Source: Acidobacteriota bacterium
Lineage (GTDB): Bacteria > Acidobacteriota > Blastocatellia > RBC074
Direction: 5' to 3'
NCBI GenBank assembly: GCA_016710075.1
Contig: JADJLO010000016.1
Coordinates: forward strand, 62,001 to 126,000
DNA length: 64,000 bases
The position numbers and the translations under genes are program-made. Under the pieces are notes generated by a model. That model was not told the DNA's origin. It did no database searches and was given only the letters and a program-made list of their open reading frames with translations. The number at the start of each line of letters is the position of its first letter. The first letter of the stretch is position 1. This document shows positions 26,928 to 40,773 of the stretch, piece after piece.

Positions 26928-27443
26928 GAAGAAGAAAAAGAATACGACTCCACTTTATCCAAACCAGAGATGCGAAAACGAACCGATTGTTGCGGCTCTA
27001 AAAAGGGGCGCCTGTGTGCGCCCGCCCTTAAAAATTCTCTCAGGCCAGTATAATCGGGCCGTTTGGGGGGCACTAGGTGCGCCCTCGTCGTTCGTATAGT
27101 CACGTATTTGTAACGTGGTTGAATTCTTTTAGACTCAGCAAAAGCATTGGACTGGAAATAATTCCAAGCCATTGAAACTAAAGCTCAATTTGATGCCTGC
27201 ATCTATTGGATCATATTGGATAAAGTGGAGTACGAAACAGACGAAAAATTTTCAGACTGTCAATACTTGAATTATTTTTGGTAGACGATCAATCAAAGAA
27301 AATCCGTTTATTCACCCATTGAATTTTTTCGTTTGTTTCGTTTATTTCGTCTGTTTCGTAATCTTTCTTTCCGCCCGGTGTGACGCCCCATTTTTGCCCC
27401 GCTACTGTCACACCTGACGAGTCGACATTAACACTGCCCAGTG
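26928..27443. other. Intergenic region with repeats
   Basis: No gene was seen in these 516 bases. A small GGGCGC/GCGCCC hairpin lies at 27006-27023, and a copy of the 9-bp-period hairpin family lies at 27231-27370. Confidence 0.5.
27231..27370. repeat. Hairpin repeat family, copy E
   Basis: A short left arm (TACGAAACAGACGAAAAATT) and a full right arm (27326-27370) flank a core. Read on the other strand, that core matches the cores of the copies at 48422 and 51336 (TTTTCTTTGATTGATCGTC). The element is therefore inserted in the opposite orientation. Confidence 0.75.
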
Positions 27444-28575
27444 TTAACGGGGATTTCCTCTCCCACTTACATAAGCGTCAGGAGTGACTGAAAACTTGAA
27501 CGGCAACTGAAATATTTTTTCAGGAGCCTGAACCGAGGCGATGATCCGGTCGGCCAGACCGGAGACGTGAGGCGGGCCATTCTTCGAATAGAAGGTTACG
27601 ACCAGCAAGATGCCCTTGCCGGCTCGAACAATGACAGCTTTACCAAGGAAATCGAGCGGGGCGTCCTGGCCCTGTGTTTTGAAACGGGCGTTGAGATCGA
27701 TATAGGTTTTGATGACGCCATTTTCGCTGACGACTTTCCGCGCGGTCTCAAGCATCTGCTCGGTTCCATCGCCTGAGGCCATGCTCTTGATGATCAGTTC
27801 GACGATCAGATCGTTATCGTTTTCAGGACTGTTGGCTTTTTCGAGGTTGTTCCAGATGGCGTTGATAAAGGCGCTGTCCTGATAGGATTTGAAGAAAGCC
27901 CCGGCATTGACCTTCTGATCCTGAATCTCTTTGGAATCGAGCGGCCCGCCCTCCCAGGCTTGAGGCCGTTCAAATGAAAATCCAACCGTGGCATCCTGGA
28001 ACCTGACTAAATTGAGCCCGGGGGTGGCTGGTGTGGCTGGTGTGACTGGTTTAACTGGCGTCGAGACCGCGGCTTTCCCAGGAATCGACTCTACACCTGG
28101 ATTCGGAGTCGGTTTAGCTTTTGCGGCCGTCGGATTGGTTGCCGCAATGTTCGCGGCCTTCACTTCAGTCTTTACAGGAGCAGTCTCTTTGACGACCGGC
28201 TTCGGCTGTACTTTGACAGGTTCAACCGGTTTGGGCTGTTCCTTTACAGTCCCGATCAGATCCGCCTGCGGCCTCTCATATGGAGCAGCATAAAATCCCT
28301 GATCTTCCGCTGGTTCTGAAGATCCGCGCCGAACTTCTTGCCTCGGCGAGGCTGTCAAAGATGCCCACTCTGACCCTGTAAAAAGTCCCCTTGCCCGGCA
28401 CCTCGCTTCTGACAATGTAGGCCTCAACGCCCGATTCTCTGAGCTTCTTCACCTTCTCCTGTGCAACATCAAGAGCCGGCGACGCTTCAAGCTGGACGGT
28501 GAATCTGGCTGTCTGCCCGTAAGCCGACACGGCCAACAACAATAGAACAACAATAAGGAACGGAGAGAATTTCAT
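27444..28575 (-). CDS. Exported SPOR-domain protein (frameshifted)
   Basis: The N-terminal part (from 28575) has a signal peptide (MKFSPFLIVVLLLLAVSAYG) and a SPOR domain (FTVQLEASPALDVAQEKVKK, TFYRVRVGIFDSLAEARSSA), which binds glycan strands lacking stem peptides at division sites. A Pro/Lys/Val-rich linker and an unrecognised domain of about 170 residues (VRFQDATVGFSFERPQAWEG onward) follow in another frame. Removing one C from the CCC at 28297-28299 joins SGRSGFYAAPYERPQ without a break. The gene is therefore one unit of about 376 codons carrying a one-base insertion, either a sequencing error or a young mutation. Confidence 0.75.
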
Positions 28576-28634
28576 AGGTCAACAACTTTAGCTTTGGTTC
28601 AATATGCGGGGGGCGGCAAGGGAAAGTAATTATA

Positions 28635-28790
28635 GAGTACGAAACCGACGAAATAAACGAAACATTCGAAAAATTACAGGTTTTGAAACGGCAGGTATCC
28701 TCGTAAAAAAGAATCTCCAAATTCAACTGCAGAACTTCACTCTTTGATAACTTTTTCGTCTGTTTTGTTTATTTCGCCTGTTTCGTACTC
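28635..28790. repeat. Hairpin repeat family, copy F
   Basis: Arms 28635-28673 and 28751-28790 carry the units ACGAAACCG, ACGAAATAA, ACGAAACAT and their complements around a loop of about 78 bases. It lies between the oxidoreductase and SPOR genes, ending seven bases from the oxidoreductase stop. Confidence 0.8.
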
Positions 28791-28796
28791 TTGCTA

Positions 28797-30128
<1,332 letters not shown>

Positions 30129-30334
30129 TTTTTCAGCTCCTGAAAGTCTCGAATGATTGATGATACCCACAGATACACTGATCTATTTGCCACAGTTCGG
30201 ATGCCGGTGACAAGGGATCAACTCTCTTCTCAAATTTTTGTAGATTCATGTCACGGAGATTGGTAGAATTCGGACGCTATTTTCTCTCAACAATAAACCG
30301 TCTGTTTAACCTCCGGGTTTAAGGAGTGAGCATC

Positions 30335-31387
30335 ATGCCTTCTCTGGCGCCTTTTGTTTTTTCGCTGTCACTGGTCCTTTCCCTGACCGGCACCACGCCT
30401 GCCGGTGAAATACGTACCGGCATTGACGCCGCAGTACCGCAATCAATAGGCCAGAATCGAAATGTCATCAACGGCACGTTAATCGATACGAGCCATAATC
30501 CCGTTCAGAACATCCGGGTCGAACTTCTGGACGATGTCAACATGCTGCTAACCAGCACTCGCACTGACGCCACTGGCCGCTTTCGATTTACGGGGTTGTC
30601 TCAGGGAGCTTTCCAGGTCAAGGTTGTCACCGGTGGCACAAATTTCGCCGAACAGATAACCAGGGTGGAACTTATTAATTTACGCCCTAACAGTACCCAT
30701 CAGGAGCAGATCGAGATCACCCTCAAAACCATTGAAGAGAACAAAGGCAGGAAGGGACCAATCAACCCGGGCATAACCTTTGCACAGAACATCCCGGAAA
30801 ATGCGCGCAAGTCTTATGAGAAAGCCGTGGAGTTACTCACCGGAGATCGTGATGTTCCAACCGCAATCGACAATCTGCTGGAAGCGATAAAGTTATATCC
30901 CGATTATTACCTCGCGCTCGAGCGTCTCGGAGCCGAATATGTCCGTTTCAATCAATTCGAACCCGCTCGCATCGTGCTGACCCGGGCCATCGAGATCAAT
31001 CCCAAAGGCGCTCTGAGCTATTTCGCGCTTGGAGTGGCAAATTTCAAACTGAAACAATACAGGGAATCCACAGAATCTCTTCAACGCTGCGTCAACCTTG
31101 CTCCGGTATCTCAAAATACCCCAATGGCCCATTACTACCTTGGAATGTCTCTGCTAAAAGAGAACAAGCCCGCCGAAGCTGTGGCCTCGTTTAAGAAAGC
31201 CTATCAAATGGGTGATAAACATGTTCCCCCCGACGGTCATATGGCTCTGGCTCAGATTCACTCCGATGGTAAACATTATAAGGAAGCCGCTGATGAGCTG
31301 GAACTTTATCTCAAGGCCACACCTAATGCCCCAAATGCAGCGAATATCAGAGACCTGATCGCTCAGCTCCGCGCCAAGGCGAAATAA
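30335..31387 (+). CDS. TPR protein with carboxypeptidase-regulatory-like domain
   Basis: The 350-residue product has a probable signal peptide, an N-terminal carboxypeptidase-regulatory-like fold (about 45-125; INGTLIDTSHNPVQNIRVEL, DATGRFRFTGLSQGAFQVKV) and four or five tetratricopeptide repeats (about 150-345). ATG 30335 is preferred because AAGGAG (30321-30326) is eight bases upstream; a GTG at 30326 overlaps that site. It is probably an envelope scaffold. It ends 274 bases before a bidirectional terminator. Confidence 0.85.
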   Translation: MPSLAPFVFSLSLVLSLTGTTPAGEIRTGIDAAVPQSIGQNRNVINGTLIDTSHNPVQNIRVELLDDVNMLLTSTRTDATGRFRFTGLSQGAFQVKVVTGGTNFAEQITRVELINLRPNSTHQEQIEITLKTIEENKGRKGPINPGITFAQNIPENARKSYEKAVELLTGDRDVPTAIDNLLEAIKLYPDYYLALERLGAEYVRFNQFEPARIVLTRAIEINPKGALSYFALGVANFKLKQYRESTESLQRCVNLAPVSQNTPMAHYYLGMSLLKENKPAEAVASFKKAYQMGDKHVPPDGHMALAQIHSDGKHYKEAADELELYLKATPNAPNAANIRDLIAQLRAKAK

Positions 31388-31393
31388 TAACTG

Positions 31394-31630
31394 ACTGATA
31401 CTGTTGGCGAATTCATCCTTTGGTAGATTGTCAGAAATTACAGAATCAAAATACGAGCGGGAGCGCAGGCGTCTCGCCTGCGTTAATTCGATTAACGCAA
31501 ATCTGATATGAATGTGCAGATATTTCAATACACGCAGGCGGGACGCCTGCGCTCCCGCTCGTATTTCGACCATTCCAAAATATCAATACAACGGGAAAAC
31601 ACGGAAACAGGCTATAAATTCAATTCGCCA
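31394..31630. repeat. MITE-like element, copy 2 (internal loop inverted)
   Basis: The outer sequence matches the element at 9467-9713 in the same orientation, including ACTGATACTGTTGGCGAATT at the left. The right terminal repeat is cut short after AATTCGCCA. The internal loop (about 31480-31531), flanked by GCAGGCG..CGCCTGC inverted repeats, matches the complement of the loop in copy 1 with only about four differences in 52. Confidence 0.8.
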
Positions 31631-31661
31631 TACTGCAAAGAAGACTTTATCCACTAAATGC

Positions 31662-31695
31662 AAAAGCCCATCCGGATTTCTCCGGATGGGCTTTT
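31662..31695. terminator. Bidirectional rho-independent terminator
   Basis: AAAAGCCCATCCGGA and its exact complement form a 15-bp stem with a four-base loop (TTTC), with A and T runs at the two ends. It lies between the convergent TPR gene and the TonB receptor gene ending at 31733 and can serve both. Confidence 0.9.
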
Positions 31696-31732
31696 GGTTT
31701 AAGGCTTCGGCTTTAAGCTTCAGCTTCTTTAA

Positions 31733-34960
<3,228 letters not shown>

Positions 34961-35545
34961 TTCTTAAACTCCTTTAGACGATGTTATAAACAGAAAAATC
35001 AGCGACCCATCAAAACTGGTTCCTAATCTTCGACTAAGATCCCAATTTGTTGTCGCTACTTGATTTTCAGACTGATGAAAATTGTAAATCTTTTAGTTTT
35101 CAGTGTTTCCAGCATTTACGTTATTGCTTTCAGGTGATTAATTGCGCACCTGATTTTCCTTTTTATATGGCAATTATCATTCCAACTACCTGACCAACCC
35201 TCGATAAGGGCTCAACATTACTAATAAGAACAACTTACATTGATATTAATATTTCTCCTGCGGCTCGCCCTATTCAAGAAAATGAATTTATTTGCAAATT
35301 TTCGGATAACCCAATCATGTCTTTATCAATAATTGGACAAAATAGTCCAAAGTTCACGCCTGAGCGTGGACAACATTGGAAGATTCAAGCTGAAGCTTGA
35401 ACTCTGAAGAGGTTTTTTTGAGTGATTTGAAAATTGGTTGGATGGAGAGGAGCCACATGAATAAGGACGAATCGAATCGGGTCCTCACCGCTCAATCATC
35501 TTATTCACACGGCTCCTCATCGAGTAGGAGGCTCAAGGGGCACCT
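34961..35545. other. AT-rich intergenic region with palindromes
   Basis: No convincing gene was seen in these 585 bases. The part next to 34960 holds the ribosome site and presumably the promoter of the receptor gene. Three palindromes cluster at 35333-35401. Confidence 0.5.
35333..35401. promoter_or_regulatory. Cluster of three palindromes
   Basis: TTGGAC-n6-GTCCAA (35333-35350), CACGC-n5-GCGTG (about 35355-35369) and TTCAAGCT-GA-AGCTTGAA (35384-35401) follow each other within 70 bases. They could be protein-binding sites or a compound hairpin past the 3' end of the minus-strand gene that stops at 35546. Confidence 0.3.
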
Positions 35546-36217
35546 TCAGGCCTCCCACACGATACTTAAGTTGCAGGAATTGAGGCGGGTTCGTGAGCGC
35601 CTTGCATCGCTGACTTCGCAATCGACGAAAGCGACCTGTTGGAGCATGGTTTCGAAGACCTGGCGATAATAGGCCTGCGCGCAATTAAGTGTATCGAGCC
35701 GATCCGAGAATACGCCCTTATCGATTGTCACCAGAACTCCACCCTTGTGACTCTCGGTGATGATGTGATTGAAGCTTCCGGCGAAGGAATTGGCGACATG
35801 CCTGGTCATAGCCAGCGCCATTCTCGATCGAAGAGACCGAGGCAGGCTGCGAACCGTATTTCTAAAAATTCCCGGAAACCGGTTATTGAGAGTCCTGAGA
35901 ACATTTCGCCCTGTTTCGTCGAAAACATCGGTCGCGTTCGGCTCATAAGCGATCAGCCTGGCAAGTCTGATGGCCTTTGCGGCGCTGATTATCTCCACTC
36001 GTCTTTCGATGAGTTCATGCGTGCGGGAAATACTCAATCCGAGTTCCCGCTCGGCACGCGCGTAAGCGTGAGGAATCTGATGACGAACCGTTTTCAGCAG
36101 TTCGTGCTGAATCAGCGGGGCGCAGGATGGCACTCCTACGCAGATATCACTCTGAATTGGTGGGACAGCCAATCCAATGGGGCGTATAGCGGTTTGGGCA
36201 TTGATTGGGGCGAGCAT
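35546..36217 (-). CDS. Unrecognised protein of 223 residues
   Basis: I do not recognise this protein. It is a cytosolic-looking chain without a signal peptide or membrane segment. The middle (VRSLPRSLRSRMALAMTRHV) is rich in Arg, and the end (FVDCEVSDARRSRTRLNSCN then LSIVWE) looks like the closing strands of a ligand-binding domain. There is a loose similarity in layout to the V4R/haem-NO-binding or DUF2378 type, where a helical part precedes a small sheet domain and a closing Cys-rich turn; this is only an impression. GGGGA lies about six bases before the ATG, supporting the start. No partner gene is adjacent. Confidence 0.6.
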   Translation of the reverse strand: MLAPINAQTAIRPIGLAVPPIQSDICVGVPSCAPLIQHELLKTVRHQIPHAYARAERELGLSISRTHELIERRVEIISAAKAIRLARLIAYEPNATDVFDETGRNVLRTLNNRFPGIFRNTVRSLPRSLRSRMALAMTRHVANSFAGSFNHIITESHKGGVLVTIDKGVFSDRLDTLNCAQAYYRQVFETMLQQVAFVDCEVSDARRSRTRLNSCNLSIVWEA

Positions 36218-36554
36218 AGTATTCCCCTGTTATTTGGATCTGAATACCTTTTGCATTCCCGGGGATTGCACCAGTTTTTCAGGATGAAGCACGAGAAAGA
36301 AAGGCGCAGCCGACGATAAACATCTGATGGCAATCAATCAGTCCCCCCTGTCTGAGACCCGCGACAGCTGGACTGATCATCCATCTTGCTTATCTTTACT
36401 TTGATATCACCGCTAACTAAATCTTGTGATTTGGGGAAGGTAGCAGCTAACAAAGAACCAGCAACGTCTACACTAACCTGACTTTAATATAAAAAAGTGA
36501 AAATTTGCGGGCGGAGATTAGCGCAGAAGAGCATCGAGTGTCAATAAAAAACCT
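36218..36554. other. Intergenic region upstream of the unrecognised gene
   Basis: No gene or repeat was identified in these 337 bases. They should contain the promoter of the minus-strand gene at 35546-36217 and the 3' end signals of the RNase D gene. Confidence 0.4.
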
Positions 36555-37427
36555 TTAGGAAACGCAAAGAATCTGCAGAATTTCAAATCCGTACCTGGAA
36601 ATCTTGATTTCACCGAGGCCGTAGATAGGTGAAAGATCTTCGAGAGTTCGCGGACGGGCTATGGCAAGGTGTTCGAGAGTTTTGTCGTGGCAGATCATAT
36701 AGAGCGGCAATCGTTCGTTTTTAGCTGTCATTTCGCGCCAGGCATTGAGGCGCTCGACGATTAATCGTTCATCGGCGGTGAGGGGGCGGAGTTGAATCGA
36801 GCTTCTTTTGGTCTTGCGTGGGGTTTCGGGCGGCTCGGGCTGTTCAGATCTATGGCGAAGGCGAGCCCTGCGAAGTTCGACATTCAGGCGGCCTTCGTTT
36901 TCAAGCCTGAGGCAGAGTTCCTGATAGACTTCAAGAGCGATCCTGGCGTCCAGAGCGGCATATGAGAGTTGATGGCGGCTCAAGGGGCGACGCAACCAGT
37001 CACTGCGCTGGTAGGTCTTATCGAGCGGATAGCCGAAAAGGTGCTCGCAGACCGAGGTCAGGCTGTGAGATTTGAGTTTCAGTGTCTTGCGTGAAAGTTT
37101 GAGAGTATCGACCAGGCCCGCGACATCGAATCCGGCGCCGAGCAGAACATTTTCATCGAACCTGGCATTGTGTGCGGCCATGGTTTCATCGGGGTTTTCG
37201 ATGAGTTCCCTGGCTTCGGCAATCCCCGCACAGAGAGCATCGATGACGATGACCTTTCCTGTCGGAGAAGCCAGTTGAAGCAGGCTCAGACAGTTCTGCC
37301 TGGTCCCCGGATCGAAGAAGGTCTCCGTGTCCAGCCCGATGACCGGCTGATTCCTGAATAAGGCCAGCGCCTCCTTCACTTCAATTGGATCGATCAAATA
37401 TTCAAATGAAATCATTGGGAAAAACAA
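36555..37427 (-). CDS. rnd: Ribonuclease D-like 3'-5' exonuclease with HRDC domain
   Basis: The 290-residue protein has a DEDD exonuclease domain with GLDTET (about residues 31-36), HNARFDENVL and the Exo III motif YAALDARIALEVY, followed by an HRDC domain (about 215-288; TADERLIVERLNAWREMTAK). RNase D trims 3' ends of tRNA and other stable RNAs. It is shorter than E. coli RNase D (one HRDC domain rather than two). An ATG four codons inside (37415) is an equally good start. The gene abuts a hairpin repeat on its upstream side. Confidence 0.88.
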   Translation of the reverse strand: MFFPMISFEYLIDPIEVKEALALFRNQPVIGLDTETFFDPGTRQNCLSLLQLASPTGKVIVIDALCAGIAEARELIENPDETMAAHNARFDENVLLGAGFDVAGLVDTLKLSRKTLKLKSHSLTSVCEHLFGYPLDKTYQRSDWLRRPLSRHQLSYAALDARIALEVYQELCLRLENEGRLNVELRRARLRHRSEQPEPPETPRKTKRSSIQLRPLTADERLIVERLNAWREMTAKNERLPLYMICHDKTLEHLAIARPRTLEDLSPIYGLGEIKISRYGFEILQILCVS

Positions 37428-37765
37428 GATTACGAAACAGACGAAACGAAAATTTTCAGGCTGTCAATATCAGTGATCAACCACTCCGTTGCGGAAAGTT
37501 TAAAGCATGAACCGATGATACGTGGATCATTGAAAAGGCGGGGTGCGGGTGGCTTTGGTGTCGTGGCCACTCAAATATTGAAAAATCGCAACGCCACCGT
37601 TTAACAGGACCGCAAATTTGTGCGTTTGGAGCGTCAAACTTTTCTAACGGCCTTTCCGCAACGGAGATCAACCATGTTTTTTGTTAGACGAAATATTTGA
37701 AATGTACGAAGCATACTTTTTTCAGTCCTTTTCGTTTGTTTCGTTTATTTCGTCTGTTTCTTAAT
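37428..37765. repeat. Hairpin repeat family, copy G, carrying a nested element
   Basis: Left arm 37428-37455 (GATTACGAAACAGACGAAAC) and right arm 37729-37765 belong to the 9-bp-period family. The core resembles that of the copy at 27231-27370 (TTTTCAGGCTGTCAATA) but is split by the 183-bp element at 37484-37666. Confidence 0.75.
37484..37666. mobile_element. 183-bp MITE with 15-bp terminal repeats and 8-bp target duplication
   Basis: The ends are CTCCGTTGCGGAAAG and its exact complement. They are flanked on both sides by ATCAACCA (37476-37483 and 37667-37674), an 8-bp direct repeat expected from transposition. The interior encodes no transposase. The element sits inside a copy of the hairpin family, so it is the younger insertion. 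Confidence 0.8.
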
Positions 37766-38706
37766 CTTTCTTTCTTGCATAAACTCTGATGACGTCTCCC
37801 AGTTTGAGCCTGAGGGTGAGATCACTGATTCCCAGTTTTTCGCTCAGTCTGGCGATCAGCCTGGCGGAAGATTGATGGTACCTTCCCAGCCTGCTGATGA
37901 AAAGTCGGACACTCATCGCCTTGCCGACGCTTCTCGACTCGAGTATTTCGAACCCGGTCTGATCCAGCAGGATTTTCAAGGTAGCGGGAGTGAAAAAGAA
38001 AACGTGGTCCGGAATAATCTGGCGCCATCTTGAGCCGAGCAGACTGAACCAGAAGCTGGAGATATCCGGCGTTTCGATCACCAGCAATCCACCGGGTTTG
38101 ATGACTCTGTGAAGTTCGCGAAGCTCTGAGGACGGGCTCCTGAAATGCTCGATCACGTGGTAAAGAACCGCGACATCGAAATGATCGGCCGGATAATGCA
38201 CATCACTCAGTGTGCCGCCACGGCAGTCCAGAGAGCGCGACAGGCATACGGCCAGGTTGTTGACATCCGCTTCGACGCCTTCAGCCTTGAAAGTCTGGCC
38301 GAAAGTCTGGCCGGCTGAAGCAAGAAAATCTCCGGTCGAAGAACCGATTTCAAGAAGCCTGCCGTGATCAATGAATCTCTTCAAATCGGAGACTCTTTCG
38401 TCTGCGGTGATCCGTCGCCAGGGAGCTTCACTGGTTTCGACATCGGGCTCGACCAGCGAGAGCTGGCGTGCCCGGTCGGCGAGGCGGGTCATCTCTGATG
38501 CGGTCAGGCTGCCCTGATTCAACGAATCGGCTTCTGTTTCTTTTGCAGACTGATTCTTTTCAGGAGGCAGTTCGACAAAGAAGAGGCCGCAGCCGCGGCA
38601 GCGCGCAGCAGCGGGCCGTCAGACGCTCGGCAGCAAGGATGAAATCCGCATCGGCAGAGCCGCACAGATCGCAACTTGTATTTTTTATTTCATTGCCGCG
38701 ATTCAA
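37761..38706 (-). CDS. SAM-dependent methyltransferase with N-terminal zinc ribbon (frameshifted)
   Basis: The long frame (37761-38522) is a class I methyltransferase (LEIGSSTGDFLASAG, HYPADHFDVAVLYHVIEHF, VIKPGGLLVIETPD), similar to enzymes that modify sugars or lipids. Upstream sequence continues it: the same frame reads RCRGCGLFFVELPPEKN. After the GGG run at 38613-38615 (plus strand), a second frame reads NTSCDLCGSADADFILAAE. Together these make the CxxC...CxxCG zinc ribbon common at the N-terminus of such enzymes. Dropping one base joins them. The start would be TTG 38706, overlapping the end of the glycosyltransferase gene, which suggests co-transcription. Confidence 0.75.
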
Positions 38707-39844
38707 AACACTCCCGGTAAAGCCTCAAAGTTTCGATTGCCGTTTCGCGCCACGAGAATTTCGCCGCCTGAATTATCCCTCTTTGTTTCAATCCCTCTCT
38801 CAGCGAATGATCAGATATGATTCTGATGATCGCCTGCCGCAGATCGGACTCATCGAGAGGGTCGATTAAGAGAGCGGCATCTCCGCATACTTCCGGCAGA
38901 CTCGAAGTAATACCGGTGATCACCGGCGTCCCGCAAGCCATGGCCTCCAACGGCGGCAAGCCAAATCCTTCAAAGATTGAAGGATACACAAATGCGGCGG
39001 CAGTGCGATAGAGCGCAGGGAGATCCTGGTCTTCGACATACCCGGTGAGGACCACATCGCCGGCCCATTTATGGCTTCTGACTTCTGAAAAGATTTCATC
39101 CGCCAACCAGAGCTTGCGCCCGACTATCACCAGTTGATGCCTGAAATCAGGATTATCTTCTCTCAATTGTGAGTAAGCTCGAATCAATCGGATCAGGTTC
39201 TTCCTCGGCTGCAGACTGCCGACAGCCAGCAGAAAATCCCCGCCGATACCGAATTTTTGCCTGATCTCGATCGCTTCATTTTCAGATTCAGGTTTGGAGG
39301 AAAACCTTGACTCGATGCCGTTATAAGTCAGAGCGACTTTTTCCGGCGCCAGGCCATAAGTTTCGATCAGATCCCGGCGGGAATATTCCGAGACCGTTGC
39401 AATCCTGGTAGCCTTGCGGGCTGTTCGACGGACCGTCAGCTTCAATTGCATGCTTCCGCGGCGTGTGAATGTTTCAGGCAGATGCTCGAAGGCAAGGTCG
39501 TGGATCGTAGCAAGAACGGGAACCGGACAAAACGGAGGCGCAGTGTATTGAACATGAAGAACATCGACCGGATGGATTCTCAAATCGAATGCCAGCGCCA
39601 GAGGAACTCTGACCAAAGGCGTCGGAGGCGGGAGCCGTCTAATTTGAAAATTCGGGTGCCGCGGGATGAACTCTTCGCGCCATTGCCCTGCAGTCTGCGC
39701 GTCCGTCAGGTAGACGGTATAACGGTTCACTGTGTCGATCTCCGACAAAGCCAGAATCAGGTTTTTGATGTAGGTTTCGTTGCCTCCCTGGCGAGCTCCG
39801 ATCGCATGAGCATCAATTCCGATGTGAATAGTCCGGTTGCTCAA
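38690..39844 (-). CDS. Glycosyltransferase family 4 (GT-B, group 1)
   Basis: This 384-residue GT-B enzyme has an N-terminal acceptor domain (GIDAHAIGARQGGNETYIKN) and a C-terminal nucleotide-sugar domain (LAVGSLQPRKNLIRLIRAYS, VLTGYVEDQDLPALY). The EGFGLPPLEAMACGTPVI motif carries the two conserved Glu residues. It should add a sugar, often mannose, to a surface polysaccharide or lipid-linked glycan. Its 3' end overlaps the start of the methyltransferase gene. The ATG at 39844 lies just inside a repeat-bearing gap. Confidence 0.92.
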   Translation of the reverse strand: MSNRTIHIGIDAHAIGARQGGNETYIKNLILALSEIDTVNRYTVYLTDAQTAGQWREEFIPRHPNFQIRRLPPPTPLVRVPLALAFDLRIHPVDVLHVQYTAPPFCPVPVLATIHDLAFEHLPETFTRRGSMQLKLTVRRTARKATRIATVSEYSRRDLIETYGLAPEKVALTYNGIESRFSSKPESENEAIEIRQKFGIGGDFLLAVGSLQPRKNLIRLIRAYSQLREDNPDFRHQLVIVGRKLWLADEIFSEVRSHKWAGDVVLTGYVEDQDLPALYRTAAAFVYPSIFEGFGLPPLEAMACGTPVITGITSSLPEVCGDAALLIDPLDESDLRQAIIRIISDHSLREGLKQRGIIQAAKFSWRETAIETLRLYRECFESRQ

Positions 39845-39862
39845 TTTTTGTTGAGAGGGAAA

Positions 39863-39994
<132 letters not shown>

Positions 39995-40008
39995 TTCCTT
40001 CTTCCTCC

Positions 40009-40692
40009 TTATCTTCCAGCCAGTTTATCGAGTTCTTCAGCGGCGTCCTCATAGCGATCGAAGCGGCGCTCGTCGGCGCGGAAGGCGGCGGTATGATAAA
40101 TCCTCCGGCCATTGATGATCCGCGACCTGTGTTTCATGTGGAGCATCTCATGATACATGACGAACGATATCAGATATTCCGGAATTTGAGGATCATCGAG
40201 CGAGCGGCTGATGACGATTGTCTCGTGGACATAATCGTGATGACCGAGGATTCTTTTGGTCCTGCGGGCGCTCCAACTGAGAGTCGGTTTGGTCAGCTCG
40301 TTGTCGAAATACTGGCGGTTGAGCCGGGCAAAGAGCTTGTCAAGATTGTAGGTGAATCCATCAGATCCGGTCAGGCGCTTTCTACCGCGCTGCTGTCTCG
40401 CCAGATCGGATGCTCTCAGCACATCGGGCTGATAGGCATACTGTCGATAAAGTTTGACGTCCTCAGTACTGGCCCGCTTGTTGTAGAGTTTTGAGACCAG
40501 CATGAACGCCAGCGCTCGATATACCTGCTGCGGAGCATCACGAAGAACGTCTGAAACGCGGACATAAACGCGTTGCTTGCGGATGCGGATGGTGTGGTTC
40601 AAACCGGCGAATGGATAGAAGCTCACCTGGATCTCTGGCGGCTCCGACCTGTTCCCGACCTGCCTGAAGGCCTCAGCCACGTGAATTTTCAT
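40009..40692 (-). CDS. Zinc metallopeptidase-like protein (SprT/M48-like fold)
   Basis: The 227-residue protein contains HEMLHMKHRS, an HExxH-like zinc site (H-E-x-x-H) with a further His-rich turn (IYHTAAFRADERRF). An N-terminal part (IHVAEAFRQVGNRSEPPEIQ) and a middle helical domain precede it. The layout fits SprT-like or YgjP-like metal-dependent hydrolases. No signal peptide is present, so it acts in the cytosol. The ATG at 40692 is preferred; upstream in-frame starts at 40713 and 40770 overlap the divergent rarA gene. Substrate is unknown. Confidence 0.75.
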   Translation of the reverse strand: MKIHVAEAFRQVGNRSEPPEIQVSFYPFAGLNHTIRIRKQRVYVRVSDVLRDAPQQVYRALAFMLVSKLYNKRASTEDVKLYRQYAYQPDVLRASDLARQQRGRKRLTGSDGFTYNLDKLFARLNRQYFDNELTKPTLSWSARRTKRILGHHDYVHETIVISRSLDDPQIPEYLISFVMYHEMLHMKHRSRIINGRRIYHTAAFRADERRFDRYEDAAEELDKLAGR

Positions 40693-40773
40693 TGATGCTT
40701 CGCCTGAAAACATGGGGCAAGCTGCTGAATTATGGGGCTGGTTTTGAGTTTTCACAGAGGTATCCTTCAACTT

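Noticed and set aside
27444..28427. Stand-alone gene starting at 28427
   Set aside because: The first 50 residues are SPOR coding sequence read in the wrong frame; a one-base correction gives a single gene from 28575.
35397..35669. Plus-strand open frame of 90 codons
   Set aside because: It overlaps the minus-strand gene at 35546-36217, has no clear ribosome site and resembles no protein.
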